From assembly GCA_900315105.1 (NCBI GenBank), contig OMXX01000008.1, positions 33,883-97,882 of the forward strand: a stretch of 64,000 bases of DNA, written 5' to 3'. Both the position numbers and the translations under genes were made by a program. This DNA comes from an uncultured Prevotellaceae bacterium (GTDB lineage Bacteria; Bacteroidota; Bacteroidia; Bacteroidales; Bacteroidaceae). Each line of letters opens with the position of its first letter. The first letter of the stretch is position 1. Below, one piece after another: positions 1 through 8,574 of the stretch. The notes beneath the pieces are model-generated. The model worked only from the letters and a program-made list of their open reading frames with translations. It made no database searches and was not told the DNA's origin.

Positions 1-2
1 CC

Positions 3-1586
3 CTTACCCTTGCCGACGGCACCACAGTCATGGCTACGCTCGTCGGTGATGAGAACGGGCGCTGGTATGTTGACGACATGGGAAATGCATTGACAGAGGA
101 TAGTATCGGTGTAGCTCACTATATCTCCCAATTTGAACTTGATTCTCGCAAAAAGGCAAGGACAGAGCGCATAACTATGCGCAACAATAGCAGGAAAGCC
201 CGACTTGCGAAGGCGAAACAAATTTCATCATTTATAACACGAGGTTCTGACGAAACCATCTACGAGGGTTACACAGGCTCAAAGAAGGGACTTATCATAC
301 TCGTCAATTTCACCAACAAGAAATTCACCTTCACACGCAATGATTTCAATGCCCTTGCCAATGAGGAAGGATATAGCAAGAACGGTGCAAAGGGCAGCGT
401 GAGCGACTACTTCAGAGAGCAGTCATACGGCAAGTTTGAATTGGAATTCGATGTAGTTGGCCCATACAACCTTTCACATGAAATTTCATATTACGGCAAG
501 AATGACGATAATAACGAAGATGTTCTACCTGGCGAGATGATAACTGAAGCCGTGAAACTCGCAGACAAGGATGTCAACTTCGCCGACTATGACTGGAACC
601 GCGACGGAGAGGTGGATCAGGTGTATATCATATATGCCGGCTATTCAGAAGAACAGGGAGCTCCCTCCCATTGCATATATTCGCATGAATGGGACCTTGA
701 ATCCGCTAAGCACTTTAACAATGGCGGAGACGGGGCTATCCTTCTGGATAACGTCTGGATCAACACCTATGCCTGCAGCAGCGAACTAAAAGATTTCAGG
801 GGCAAGAAGATGAACGGCATAGGAACAATATGCCATGAGTTCAGCCATTGCCTTGGTTTCCCCGACCTTTACGATACCGACAACAACAACACCTTTGGCA
901 TGAGCTCATGGTCGATAATGGACTACGGTTCCTACAATGGCGACAGCCATCGCCCATGCGGATATACCTCATACGAGCGTTGGCAAGCAGGATGGCTTGA
1001 GCCTGTCGAGCTTACTGCCACCACCACCGTAACCGATATGAAGCCTATCACCGGCACTCCCGAGGCGTATGTGATTTACAATGATGCCAATCACGATGAG
1101 TACTACCTTCTGGAAAACCGTCAGCTCACCTCATGGGATGATGCGGGCTATGGTCATGGACTGCTCATCCTGCATGTGGACTATGACAAAGAGATATGGG
1201 AGAACAATAAGGTGAACAACCTTGCCTCCCATCAGCGACTTACAATCTTCCATGCCGACAACGATGCCCTCAACACATCTCTTGAGGGAGACCCCTACCC
1301 TGGCACGTCAGGCAACAATTCACTTACCGACTCAACCATTCCGGCTGCCAAGCTCTTCAACGCCAATAAGGACGGCAAGAAATTCATGGGCAAATCAATA
1401 ACTGACATTACCGAAAACATTAACGGTACTATCAGTTTCACATTCACCAATCCTAAAGCCACGACAGACATAACCCAATACCCAACACCTACCACCCAGA
1501 AGATATACAGCATCAACGGCCAGTATATGGGTACTGACTTGAAGAAACTTCCTCAAGGAATATATAAGGTGAAAAAAGGAAAGTAA
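3..1586 (+). CDS. M6-type secreted zinc metalloprotease, 5' truncated by window edge
   Basis: The reading frame is open to the window edge (first full codon at 3), and the residues before the first ATG at 30 continue the protein, so the N-terminus and signal peptide lie outside. A zinc-binding HEFSHCLGF motif (HExxHxxG) encoded near 834-860, followed by a PDLYD stretch, identifies an M6/immune-inhibitor-A-like protease; these hydrolyse extracellular proteins. The N-terminal part resembles the M6 propeptide (DGTT, a GDE element). A beta-sandwich-like region follows, then a low-complexity TQYPTPTTQ linker encoded by 7-bp repeats, and a short C-terminal tail with LPQGIYKV, similar to C-terminal sorting or anchor tails of exported Bacteroidetes proteins. 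A degenerate copy of the last 60 nt occurs at 12071. The family call is firm. The substrate is unknown. Confidence 0.88.
   Translation, partial: LTLADGTTVMATLVGDENGRWYVDDMGNALTEDSIGVAHYISQFELDSRKKARTERITMRNNSRKARLAKAKQISSFITRGSDETIYEGYTGSKKGLIILVNFTNKKFTFTRNDFNALANEEGYSKNGAKGSVSDYFREQSYGKFELEFDVVGPYNLSHEISYYGKNDDNNEDVLPGEMITEAVKLADKDVNFADYDWNRDGEVDQVYIIYAGYSEEQGAPSHCIYSHEWDLESAKHFNNGGDGAILLDNVWINTYACSSELKDFRGKKMNGIGTICHEFSHCLGFPDLYDTDNNNTFGMSSWSIMDYGSYNGDSHRPCGYTSYERWQAGWLEPVELTATTTVTDMKPITGTPEAYVIYNDANHDEYYLLENRQLTSWDDAGYGHGLLILHVDYDKEIWENNKVNNLASHQRLTIFHADNDALNTSLEGDPYPGTSGNNSLTDSTIPAAKLFNANKDGKKFMGKSITDITENINGTISFTFTNPKATTDITQYPTPTTQKIYSINGQYMGTDLKKLPQGIYKVKKGK
1473..1498 (+). repeat. 7-bp CACCCAA-type repeat inside the protease gene
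   Basis: An imperfect run of ACCCAAT/ACCCAAC/ACCTACC units encodes the linker just before the C-terminal tail. Similar runs lie in frame at 4079, 4755 and 38425, in three unrelated genes. Confidence 0.7.
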
Positions 1587-1614
1587 ACGAGTGTTTTTCA
1601 TGAGTTTTCCTTGC

Positions 1615-1670
1615 CCTCGTTATAGGTCCGATTCAAGTCCGCTATAAGTCCATTCTCAGAACGTGGGCAT
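1615..1670. repeat. 11-bp-period array (GTCC core)
   Basis: GTCC occurs at 1626, 1637 and 1648, exactly 11 bp apart, flanked by a CCTCGTTA unit before and inverted-looking AACG units after. It lies in the convergent gap between the protease and the histidine kinase. The unit resembles AAGTCCGNTNN in the arrays at 12558 and 19420. Confidence 0.7.
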
Positions 1671-1724
1671 AACGGAGGGGGCATTGGTTCAAGCCCACCA
1701 TAAAGCGCATTAAAACTAAGAAAG

Positions 1725-1753
1725 AGTCCTGTAGGTCAATGACCTGCAGGACT
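1725..1753. terminator. Bidirectional intrinsic terminator
   Basis: AGTCCTGTAGGTCA pairs with TGACCTGCAGGACT (13 of 14 positions plus one G-U) around a very short loop. T-rich sequence follows on both strands, which suits its position between the 3' ends of two convergent genes. Confidence 0.85.
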
Positions 1754-1776
1754 TTATATTTACTCAATTATTGCTG

Positions 1777-2649
1777 TTACGAAATCAAAATAGTAAGGAT
1801 GAATCCTACACGACATCCTCCTTGCGGCTTTTCTGCAAGGTCGAGCATTCCTCCTTGCTGAATCATCATCCGACGACTTAGGGAAAGACCTATACCGCTA
1901 CCGCTTCGCTTTGTGGTGAAGAAGGGAACAAAGAGCGACTGCCGATTCTCTGCAGGGATTGGCAGACCATCATTGCCAATGTAAAGCGTAAATACATGGC
2001 TGTCTGCGGGCTCCTCCATTTGGTATATCATCATTTTCTTCGCTTCTGCTTCGGCTGCGTTCTTCGCAAGGTTCATCAGCACTTGGCGTAACATCCCAAC
2101 ATCTGCCCGAACTATCAAATCCGTGGGAACGTCTATCTCCCACGTCAGTTCCGGATAGGCATTACATACCTCATCAAGCACAGGACGAAGCGCCACGTCT
2201 TGCAACACGGGTTTCTCCAATTCCGACATCTTACGGTAATTAGCCACGAAGTCACTCAAATGGCGGCTGGTGTCGAAGATGGCCTGAATGCCAGGTTCAA
2301 GAAGAGTGCCTTTCACATCGTCGCGGCTAAGCATTGACTGGCTGATACTGGTAATAGGAGCTGTGGCGTTCATCATCTCGTGAGTCAGCACACGGGTTAG
2401 CCGTTCCCATGATTCCACCTCATTCTGATTCACTTGCTGACGGATGGTTTCTCCCAGTTGGTTCAGCGTCTGCTGCATAGCGCGTTCTCCAGGTAGTAAG
2501 CCATTGGTAGGAAGACGGAAAGTGAAATCATGATTGCGGATAGCCTCCTGCATCATATGGGCACGTATCTTCAGCGAACGCTGCCGGCGCACAGTCCATG
2601 CTATGAGCGCAGCGAACAAAATACATATTATAATAAGGAGCCACATCAT
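1777..2649 (-). CDS. Sensor histidine kinase (NtrY/AtoS-like, short input)
   Basis: This 290-aa protein has one N-terminal membrane helix (about residues 3-20), a short linker and a complete kinase core. The core has an H-box with LTHEMMNATAPI (His90), an N-box NLAKNAAEA, a G1-like GNDGLPI, an F-box LFVPFFTTK and a G2 GSGIGLSLS. No periplasmic sensing domain is present, so the signal is probably membrane-borne or comes through a partner. Its start overlaps the stop of the upstream response-regulator gene (ATGA), indicating translational coupling and a cognate pair. The pair is divergent from the TolC/HlyD/ABC cassette, which it probably controls (inference). Confidence 0.92.
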   Translation of the reverse strand: MMWLLIIICILFAALIAWTVRRQRSLKIRAHMMQEAIRNHDFTFRLPTNGLLPGERAMQQTLNQLGETIRQQVNQNEVESWERLTRVLTHEMMNATAPITSISQSMLSRDDVKGTLLEPGIQAIFDTSRHLSDFVANYRKMSELEKPVLQDVALRPVLDEVCNAYPELTWEIDVPTDLIVRADVGMLRQVLMNLAKNAAEAEAKKMMIYQMEEPADSHVFTLYIGNDGLPIPAENRQSLFVPFFTTKRSGSGIGLSLSRRMMIQQGGMLDLAEKPQGGCRVGFILTILIS

Positions 2650-3170
2650 AAGCGCTTCATTTTATTATAGAGTGTCTGTCGCGTGATACCGAGGAGCTCA
2701 GCAGCCTGTGAGAGATTGCCGTGACAGTGGTCAATGGTTCGACGGATATGGTCTTTCTCCATTTCGTCAAGTGTGACAATCTCGTTACGCATTTCGAGGA
2801 CATCCTTTAATTTGCGAATCAGTTCGTCATTGTCCCACGGTTTGGTGATGAAATCAGCTGCACCGCTCTTCAGTCCTCGTACTGCCAGCGAAACGTCAGC
2901 GTAAGCCGTCAGCAATACCACCGGAGTCTGCGGATGCTGTTTGCGGATAGAGCGAAGCCAGAACAGGCCTTCCTGTCCGCTGTTCACGCCAAGCGTGAAA
3001 TTCATGTCGAGCAATACGATGTCTATCTCTTCCTGTGCCATCGTTTTCAGGATATCATCAGGCTTTTCCAACGTCAATATGCGTTCAAAGACACTATCCA
3101 GAAGATAGCGCATGGCTGTCAGGATGGAAGCATTGTCATCTACAACTAATATAGTACCAAATTGTTTCAT
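2646..3170 (-). CDS. Response regulator: receiver plus Fis-type HTH, no AAA+ domain
   Basis: The protein is 174 aa when started at the second in-frame ATG (3170). The first ATG (3197) lies upstream of a TATCTTTG -7 element that ends just before 3170, and receiver homology begins at once with KQFGTILVVDD. Receiver features are DD11-12, phosphoacceptor Asp55 in VLLDMNF, Thr in LLTAYAD and Lys in FITKPW. The C-terminal ~50 residues form an NtrC/Fis-like helix-turn-helix (GNLSQAAELLGITRQTLYNKMKRL region). The sigma-54-interacting AAA+ module found in NtrC is absent, as in the RegA/ActR class, so it probably acts on the ordinary housekeeping polymerase. It is encoded first in the operon with its kinase. 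Confidence 0.9.
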   Translation of the reverse strand: MKQFGTILVVDDNASILTAMRYLLDSVFERILTLEKPDDILKTMAQEEIDIVLLDMNFTLGVNSGQEGLFWLRSIRKQHPQTPVVLLTAYADVSLAVRGLKSGAADFITKPWDNDELIRKLKDVLEMRNEIVTLDEMEKDHIRRTIDHCHGNLSQAAELLGITRQTLYNKMKRL

Positions 3171-3191
3171 GGGTGCAAAGATACGAATTTC

Positions 3192-3231
3192 TGTCAAAAA
3201 ATCATACGGATGACTGTCTAATTTTTTGACA
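3192..3231. promoter_or_regulatory. Candidate operator: perfect 11-bp inverted repeat
   Basis: TGTCAAAAAAT (3192-3202) and ATTTTTTGACA (3221-3231) are perfect reverse complements with an 18-bp spacer, centred between the divergent regulator and efflux operons. A dimeric Fis-type regulator would suit such a site. Binding by the adjacent regulator is inferred. Confidence 0.6.
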
Positions 3232-3257
3232 ATCTAACTTTGGCGACGTTAAAACTC

Positions 3258-3288
3258 TTGGAACATAATGGGAAAATATCTAATTTTG
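3258..3288 (+). promoter_or_regulatory. Promoter of the efflux cassette
   Basis: TTG at 3258-3260 is separated by 20 bp from TAATTTTG (3281-3288), matching the Bacteroidetes -33/-7 consensus, about 100 nt upstream of the TolC start. A second -7-like TAACTTTG lies at 3235-3242. The inverted repeat would sit at about -85 relative to the expected start, a plausible activator position. Confidence 0.6.
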
Positions 3289-3385
3289 CAGAAGAAAAAT
3301 TACGAGAACAGGCTGCACCTCGGTAAAGAGCAAGCTCTCTACACTCGGTTGAAACTGTCCTTGCATCACAAAAGAACAATAAGTA

Positions 3386-4708
3386 ATGAAAATATCATTG
3401 ATCGCTATCTTGACGCTTACAGCCGTTTCAGCCCATGCGCAAAACTCATGGACGATGCAACAATGCATGCAATACGCAGTGGAGCACAACCATGAGGTGA
3501 AGCGTACAGAGCTTGAGCTTGACAATTACAAGGCCAGTAAGACAGGTGCCATCGGCCGTTTCCTGCCTGATGTGCATGGAGGCATCGAAGCGCAGTATAA
3601 TTACGGACGTGCCATCGACCCAGAAACGAATGGTTATACCGATGTGAATACCTTCTATAACGTCTATTCCCTGAGTGCCTCACTGCCCTTGTTCGACGGA
3701 TTCAGCCGTCTGCATGCGCTTCGTGCAGCCAAGGCAAGTGTACTGATGGGACGAATGGCGCTTCGTCAGCAGCAAGACCTAACGGCTCTGAACGTGCTTC
3801 AGGCATATACCAATGTTGCCTACTATCAAGGTCTTGTAAAGATGGCAGAAGAAAAGGTTGAAGAAGCCGAACTACTGCTCAGACAAACGCGAATACTTGA
3901 AGAGGTGGGCCGCAAGAGTGCAGCCGATGTAGCTCAGGTGGAATCGCAGCAGGCAGAAGCTCATTATGAACTCACCCGTCAGCAAAGTCTCTTGGCTTCA
4001 GCGCTGTTGGACCTGAAAAAGGAAATGGCTTTCCCAATTGCTGACACGCTTCCATTGTCAATCCAACAAGATCAGCCGACACCCAACACCCAACACCCAT
4101 CATCCATCGCCTACGGACAAACCTTAACGAAGGAACATCCGGAACTACAAGTATCGCATTACCAGATGCAGACATCAAAACACGAGTTGCATCAGGCGCG
4201 TGCTTCCCTGTTTCCGTCAATCTCGTTGAGTGCGGGTATGAACACCACCTACTACCACACCCTTCATTCTGATGCCGGACAGTCTTTCCGCAACCAGTTC
4301 AAGAACAATATGGGTGAATATGTTGTTGCCACGTTGAGTTTCCCCTTGTTTAATCGCCTACAGACCATCACCAGCATCCGACGGGCTAAAAACAACTATC
4401 AGATAGCCCGCGAGAACTACGAACAGAAGCAGCTGGAGTTGGAGAAGCTGAGCCGCGAAGCCTGGCAGGACTGGCAAGGCTATCTCAAACAAACTGAGCA
4501 GATGGTAAAGAAAGTTGAAGCCGACAGTCTGGCCTATCAGCTAACACGTCGCCAATTCGAGGAAGGACTCTCAACTGCCATTGACATGCACACCACTTCC
4601 TCGCAACTGCTAAAATCGAAAGCCACCCTGCTGCAATGCCGGCTGATGGCAATAGTTAAAGAACATTTGATAAGATATTATAACGGAGAAACGATATGGA
4701 CAAAATAA
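3386..4708 (+). CDS. TolC-family outer membrane efflux protein
   Basis: This 440-aa protein has a signal peptide (residues 1-18, ending SAHA) and the two-fold repeated coiled-coil/beta architecture of outer membrane efflux proteins. The SWTMQQCMQYAVEHN start and the SLSASLPLFDGF and ATLSFPLFN beta-strand motifs are typical. It would form the outer membrane duct for the adaptor and ABC transporter encoded next. Between the two halves (about residues 232-244) sits a PTPNTQHP segment encoded by a 7-bp CACCCAA repeat, probably an exposed loop. Its 3' end overlaps the adaptor gene by 13 nt, so the two are translationally coupled. Confidence 0.92.
   Translation: MKISLIAILTLTAVSAHAQNSWTMQQCMQYAVEHNHEVKRTELELDNYKASKTGAIGRFLPDVHGGIEAQYNYGRAIDPETNGYTDVNTFYNVYSLSASLPLFDGFSRLHALRAAKASVLMGRMALRQQQDLTALNVLQAYTNVAYYQGLVKMAEEKVEEAELLLRQTRILEEVGRKSAADVAQVESQQAEAHYELTRQQSLLASALLDLKKEMAFPIADTLPLSIQQDQPTPNTQHPSSIAYGQTLTKEHPELQVSHYQMQTSKHELHQARASLFPSISLSAGMNTTYYHTLHSDAGQSFRNQFKNNMGEYVVATLSFPLFNRLQTITSIRRAKNNYQIARENYEQKQLELEKLSREAWQDWQGYLKQTEQMVKKVEADSLAYQLTRRQFEEGLSTAIDMHTTSSQLLKSKATLLQCRLMAIVKEHLIRYYNGETIWTK
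4079..4099 (+). repeat. 7-bp CACCCAA repeat inside tolC-like gene
   Basis: Three consecutive CACCCAA-type heptamers lie in frame and encode TPNTQHP. The same heptamer occurs in three other coding genes of this window. Confidence 0.8.
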
Positions 4709-5952
4709 TCGAAAAGACAAAGGCACAAAAGTTGAAGAAATATTGGCCGTGGATAGGTGTTGGGTGTTTGGTGTTGGGTGTTAGCCTCTGGCTTATATTC
4801 GGCAATCACGCCTCAACGCTGAAAGTAAATGCCAATGACCTGACTATGAGCGAGGTAACGAAAGCAGAATTCAAGGACTATGTACGCACCAACGGACAGG
4901 TACTGCCCATACAGGTGGTGCAGATTTCGCCAGAAGAAGGCGGCATCGTGATGGAGAAGGTTGTCGAAGAAGGCACACACGTCAAGAAAGGCGATGTCAT
5001 TGTTCGTCTTAGCAACTCCAACCTCGACCTGCAGATCCTGAATTCCGAAGCAGAACTGGCAGAGAAGCAGAACCTGCTGCGCAACACCCAGGTAGCCATG
5101 CAGCAAGACCGCCTCAACAACCAGACAGAGCAGGCACAGCTTGATATGGACACCCAGCGCAAGCAGCGCACCTTCGAACAGAACAAACGACTCTATCAGG
5201 AGAAACTTATCAGCCGTGAGGATTATCTGAAGTCACAGGAAGACTATCAGCTCTCAGCCAAGAAACGTTCCTTGATTTCAAAGCGCCTGAAACAGGATTC
5301 GCTCTATCGCACCACGCAGATGGACCAGATGGAAGACAACCTACAAAATATGCGCAAGAACGTGGTACTGGTGCGTCAGCGCAAGGACAAACTCGAAGTA
5401 CGCTCAGCTATCGACGGTGAACTGGGACTTCTCGATGTGGAGTTGGGACAGAGCATCCAGCCCGGTCAGAAGATTGGGCAGTTGAACGACCTCTCCGACT
5501 ATAAGGTACAGGCACAACTTGATGAACATTATATCGACCGTGTGCGTCAGGGCCTTACCGCCACCTTTACCCGTGGCGATAAGCAATACAAGTTGCAAGT
5601 GCGCAAGGTATATCCCGAAGTGCGTGATGGTAAGTTCCGTTGTGACTTCGTCTTCAAAGGCGAGCGCCCAGAGAACATCCGCACAGGCCAGACCTACTAT
5701 ATCGACCTCGAACTGGGGCAGCCCGAGCAGGCCATTATCATTCCTCGCGGCACGTTCTTCCAGACTACTGGCGGACAATGGATCTTCGTCCTCGACAAGA
5801 GCGGCAGCAAAGCCTATCGCCGCAACATCCGCATCGGTCGCCAAAATCCGCAATTCTATGAAGTTCTGGAAGGCTTAGAACCTGGCGAGCGCGTAGTCAC
5901 CAGCGGCTATGAGGCATTCAAAGACAATGAAGTGCTAGTAATTAACAATTAA
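4696..5952 (+). CDS. HlyD/MacA-type periplasmic adaptor of an ABC efflux system
   Basis: This 418-aa protein has one N-terminal membrane helix (about residues 17-36), a biotinyl-lipoyl half (VVQISPEEGGIVMEKVVEEGTHVKKGDVIVRL), a long coiled-coil hairpin (about 110-240), the second lipoyl half (VRSAIDGELGLLDVELGQSIQPGQ) and a beta-barrel/membrane-proximal region. It links the inner membrane ABC permeases to the TolC-like duct. The membrane helix (GVGCLVLGVS) is encoded largely by a 7-bp repeat tract, so a repeat has become a functional segment. The gene overlaps tolC, and the permease follows 137 bp downstream. Confidence 0.92.
   Translation: MDKIIEKTKAQKLKKYWPWIGVGCLVLGVSLWLIFGNHASTLKVNANDLTMSEVTKAEFKDYVRTNGQVLPIQVVQISPEEGGIVMEKVVEEGTHVKKGDVIVRLSNSNLDLQILNSEAELAEKQNLLRNTQVAMQQDRLNNQTEQAQLDMDTQRKQRTFEQNKRLYQEKLISREDYLKSQEDYQLSAKKRSLISKRLKQDSLYRTTQMDQMEDNLQNMRKNVVLVRQRKDKLEVRSAIDGELGLLDVELGQSIQPGQKIGQLNDLSDYKVQAQLDEHYIDRVRQGLTATFTRGDKQYKLQVRKVYPEVRDGKFRCDFVFKGERPENIRTGQTYYIDLELGQPEQAIIIPRGTFFQTTGGQWIFVLDKSGSKAYRRNIRIGRQNPQFYEVLEGLEPGERVVTSGYEAFKDNEVLVINN
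4755..4783 (+). repeat. 7-bp TTGGGTG repeat encoding a membrane helix
   Basis: Four near-identical heptamers (GGTGTTG/GGTGTTT type) encode the GVGCLVLGVS part of the adaptor's transmembrane helix. This is the complementary-strand form of the CACCCAA repeat at 4079. Confidence 0.75.
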
Positions 5953-5960
5953 TAATTAAC

Positions 5961-6022
5961 ACTTGCGCAGCTTGATGAGCTTCGAGAAGAACTTGCACAG
6001 TTTGTTGAGCCTTAGCGAAAAA
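5961..6022 (-). repeat. MITE-like end repeat, two partial copies
   Basis: Two tandem partial copies of the ACTTGCNCAGCTTGATGAGC...TTAGCGAA repeat lie between the adaptor and permease genes. Full copies occur at 27551, 27781, 36170, 36751 and 63124. A tract of TTTGACC/TTAGTCT-like units follows at 6047-6077. Confidence 0.65.
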
Positions 6023-6089
6023 TTAACATGGAGTGCGAATGGCTTTTGACCTTAGTCTTTAGACCTTTGACCTCCAATTACATATCAAC

Positions 6090-8459
6090 ATGAAGAGTTA
6101 TCTGAAATTCCTGAGCCGTCACAGGCTGTTTACCATTATCAATATCGTAGGCCTTTGCCTATCGATGGCGTTTCTCCTGTTGCTTGGCGACCTTATCTAT
6201 CGTCAGACGACGGTGGAGAATTACCAGACGCGAGGCGAACGTACCTTCGCCATTGGTAACGAGAATTTTATGATGTCACACTTCCGTGTAGGGCAGAAGT
6301 TGCAGGACCGTTTCTCGGAGATTGAAGACTGGTGTTCTATTTCGGGCATGGGTGCAACATTCACCATTAAAGGACAGGAGGTAGAGACGAGGATGCTTCT
6401 CACTGCCCCTAACTTCTTTGAATTCTTCGACTACAAGCTATTGACAGGCAATAAGAAGAAGGTACTAAGCGCGCCCAATCAGATTGTGGTCAGCAAGAAG
6501 TTCGCCCAGCGTTATTGGCCCAACGGTGATGCTGTAGGCAAAGAAATTGTTCTTGACGACGATAAACCAATTACCTATACCGTCAGTGGCATAATGGAAG
6601 ATTTCGACCGTTCAGTTATCCCTGACACCTATGAATGTGTGGTTAACCTGGAGAACCTGCGTCAGCTTCATCCATCGGCATACGCTGAGGGCATGAATAA
6701 TGCTGGCAGTTGCGTGCTCTTCCTGATGGAACGCGAGGGTTGCAACCTTCGTAGTAAGATAAACGATATGCGCGACTATCTGAAAACCTTCTTCTGGATC
6801 TATGAGATGGGGGCAGCGAAGGAGTTGACTCTCACCCCACTGTCCACGCTCTACTACGATGCCACGAGGTGTCAATTTCAGGCCGGCGACTCCCTTAATC
6901 ATGGCAGTCGCGACATGGCTCATCTCTACGTGGTTATTGCCTTACTCGTATTGGTGTTCGCCATTTTCAACTACGTGAACCTGAGCGTGTCGCTTACCAC
7001 AGAACGGTCGAAGGAGATGGCTACACGACGACTGCTTGGCTTGTCTCGACTACAAGTCTTTGGCAAACTGATATGCGAAAGCATTCTCTTTACAGCCATC
7101 GCCTTCACAATTGCCTACTTGATAGCACTCGCCCTGCAAGACAAGGCTATAGAAATGGCCAATTGCCAGATGGACCTGCTGAAGGATACAGGAGTAGTGA
7201 CCATCGTTGCTATAATACTCGCTATCATCCTCGTTGGTTCAATGGCAGGTTTCGTGCCAGCCGTGATTCTCAGTAACTACAAGCCCATCGACATCGTGCG
7301 CGGCACATTCCGCCGTCGTGTTCGCCAGCGTTGGAGTCACATGCTAATGGTAACGCAGACCGTGTTCGTCATAGTCATGCTAACTATCACGCTCTTACTT
7401 AGCAGCAGCTTACGTGAGCGCATGAGCCATCCGCTGGGCTACGAAATCGAAAACATCCTCACGACTTGGGGTGTTTACAACCTCAATGAAGCTCAGCGTC
7501 AGACGTTCCGCAGCAAGATGCTTGAACTGCCGGAGGTAGATGCCGTCGGCTTCGGTTACGGCACTCCCGTTGAGGGACTGGAGAACCAGACAACTTCTGC
7601 CGATGACGGAACGGTGGTGAGTCAAGAGATAATGATGGGCGATAGTTGTTTCTATAATATCCTGAACATCCACCCGGAGAAAGTTTACAGCGATGAGGGC
7701 GTAGGGGTAAACCACCAGTTGCTACGACAATTCGGCGTACGTGATGATGCGCGGGAGATTGTGACGAAAGACGGAGACAACAAATTTAAAATTGCAGCAG
7801 TCTATCCCGATATGGTTTATCAGAACGTAATGCATGAGGAAGAGCATCCCACACCATTTGTAATCGTCAATGCGAAAGAGTTCCATGACGATGCGGACAC
7901 CTTTGAGAACAGGATTTACGGAAGACCTCGTCAGGCTCTTGTGAAATACCACGGTGATCGTAAGAAGGTCGAAGATGCTATCAAGCGACTAATTAGCACA
8001 GCTACAGGCCATGAAGCACCGGAAGTTAGCTCGCTCACTCAGGAACATCAGAAGTGGTACGAGGAATACGAGCGGTTCCTCAGCGTACTGACAGTCTTTA
8101 CTTCGGTTGCCCTGCTGATTGCAATACTCGGTCTGATGGCTATGAACAGCTACTTCGTCAGCCAGCGTCGTCGTGAGATTGCAGTCCGTCGTGTCTTCGG
8201 AGCAGAAATCAGCGGCATCACCATGCGGTTGCTCCTTGCGGTAGTCGTACAGTCAATTGTCGCTATGGTTATCGCCATTCCCCTTTCGTGGTGGCTGGCT
8301 CCAATGGTAGGCAGTATCTCAGGTCTTACTATCAAGATGGAGTTCTTGCCATTGTTACTCTCACTTATCATAGTACTCGCCGTCAACCTGCTGACCGCAG
8401 CATTCCAAGGCTGGCAAGCAGCAACCGAGAATCCAGTAAATAGTATTAAAAACGAATAA
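6090..8459 (+). CDS. MacB/FtsX-family ABC transporter permease
   Basis: This 789-aa inner membrane protein has an N-terminal helix (about residues 15-36), a MacB-type periplasmic core domain, a first FtsX block of membrane helices (about 275-400), a second periplasmic domain and a terminal FtsX block with the signature LAILGLMAMNSYFVSQRRREIAVRRVFGA. This double-FtsX layout is common in Bacteroidetes. It would work with the ATPase at 11281 and the adaptor/TolC pair to transduce ATP hydrolysis into periplasmic movement. The substrate cannot be read from the sequence; antimicrobial peptides, macrolides or lipoproteins are all possible. Confidence 0.9.
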   Translation: MKSYLKFLSRHRLFTIINIVGLCLSMAFLLLLGDLIYRQTTVENYQTRGERTFAIGNENFMMSHFRVGQKLQDRFSEIEDWCSISGMGATFTIKGQEVETRMLLTAPNFFEFFDYKLLTGNKKKVLSAPNQIVVSKKFAQRYWPNGDAVGKEIVLDDDKPITYTVSGIMEDFDRSVIPDTYECVVNLENLRQLHPSAYAEGMNNAGSCVLFLMEREGCNLRSKINDMRDYLKTFFWIYEMGAAKELTLTPLSTLYYDATRCQFQAGDSLNHGSRDMAHLYVVIALLVLVFAIFNYVNLSVSLTTERSKEMATRRLLGLSRLQVFGKLICESILFTAIAFTIAYLIALALQDKAIEMANCQMDLLKDTGVVTIVAIILAIILVGSMAGFVPAVILSNYKPIDIVRGTFRRRVRQRWSHMLMVTQTVFVIVMLTITLLLSSSLRERMSHPLGYEIENILTTWGVYNLNEAQRQTFRSKMLELPEVDAVGFGYGTPVEGLENQTTSADDGTVVSQEIMMGDSCFYNILNIHPEKVYSDEGVGVNHQLLRQFGVRDDAREIVTKDGDNKFKIAAVYPDMVYQNVMHEEEHPTPFVIVNAKEFHDDADTFENRIYGRPRQALVKYHGDRKKVEDAIKRLISTATGHEAPEVSSLTQEHQKWYEEYERFLSVLTVFTSVALLIAILGLMAMNSYFVSQRRREIAVRRVFGAEISGITMRLLLAVVVQSIVAMVIAIPLSWWLAPMVGSISGLTIKMEFLPLLLSLIIVLAVNLLTAAFQGWQAATENPVNSIKNE

Positions 8460-8463
8460 GGGA

Positions 8464-8533
8464 TAAAGAGTAAAGAATAAAGAGTAAAGAATAAAGAGTA
8501 AAGAGTAAAGAGTAAAGAGTAAAGAGTAAAGTA
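8464..8533. repeat. Ten-unit 7-bp tract (TAAAGAG/TAAAGAA)
   Basis: Ten consecutive heptamers follow the permease stop codon. Similar tracts occur at 11221 and, on the other strand, 44313. Diverged forms encode signal peptides at 47936 and 49699. Confidence 0.9.
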
Positions 8534-8564
8534 GACTGCGAAGCTGATGAGCTTTGCGAATAAA
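8534..8564 (-). repeat. MITE-like end repeat, partial copy
   Basis: ACTGCGAAGCTGATGAGC...TTGCGAATAAA matches the inner half of the dispersed repeat also found at 5961 and 63239. Confidence 0.6.
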
Positions 8565-8574
8565 GTTTTAAGGC

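Noticed and set aside
3268..3495. A 75-codon ORF upstream of and overlapping the TolC-like gene
   Set aside because: It contains the efflux promoter, overlaps the real signal peptide in another frame and has no protein-like pattern.
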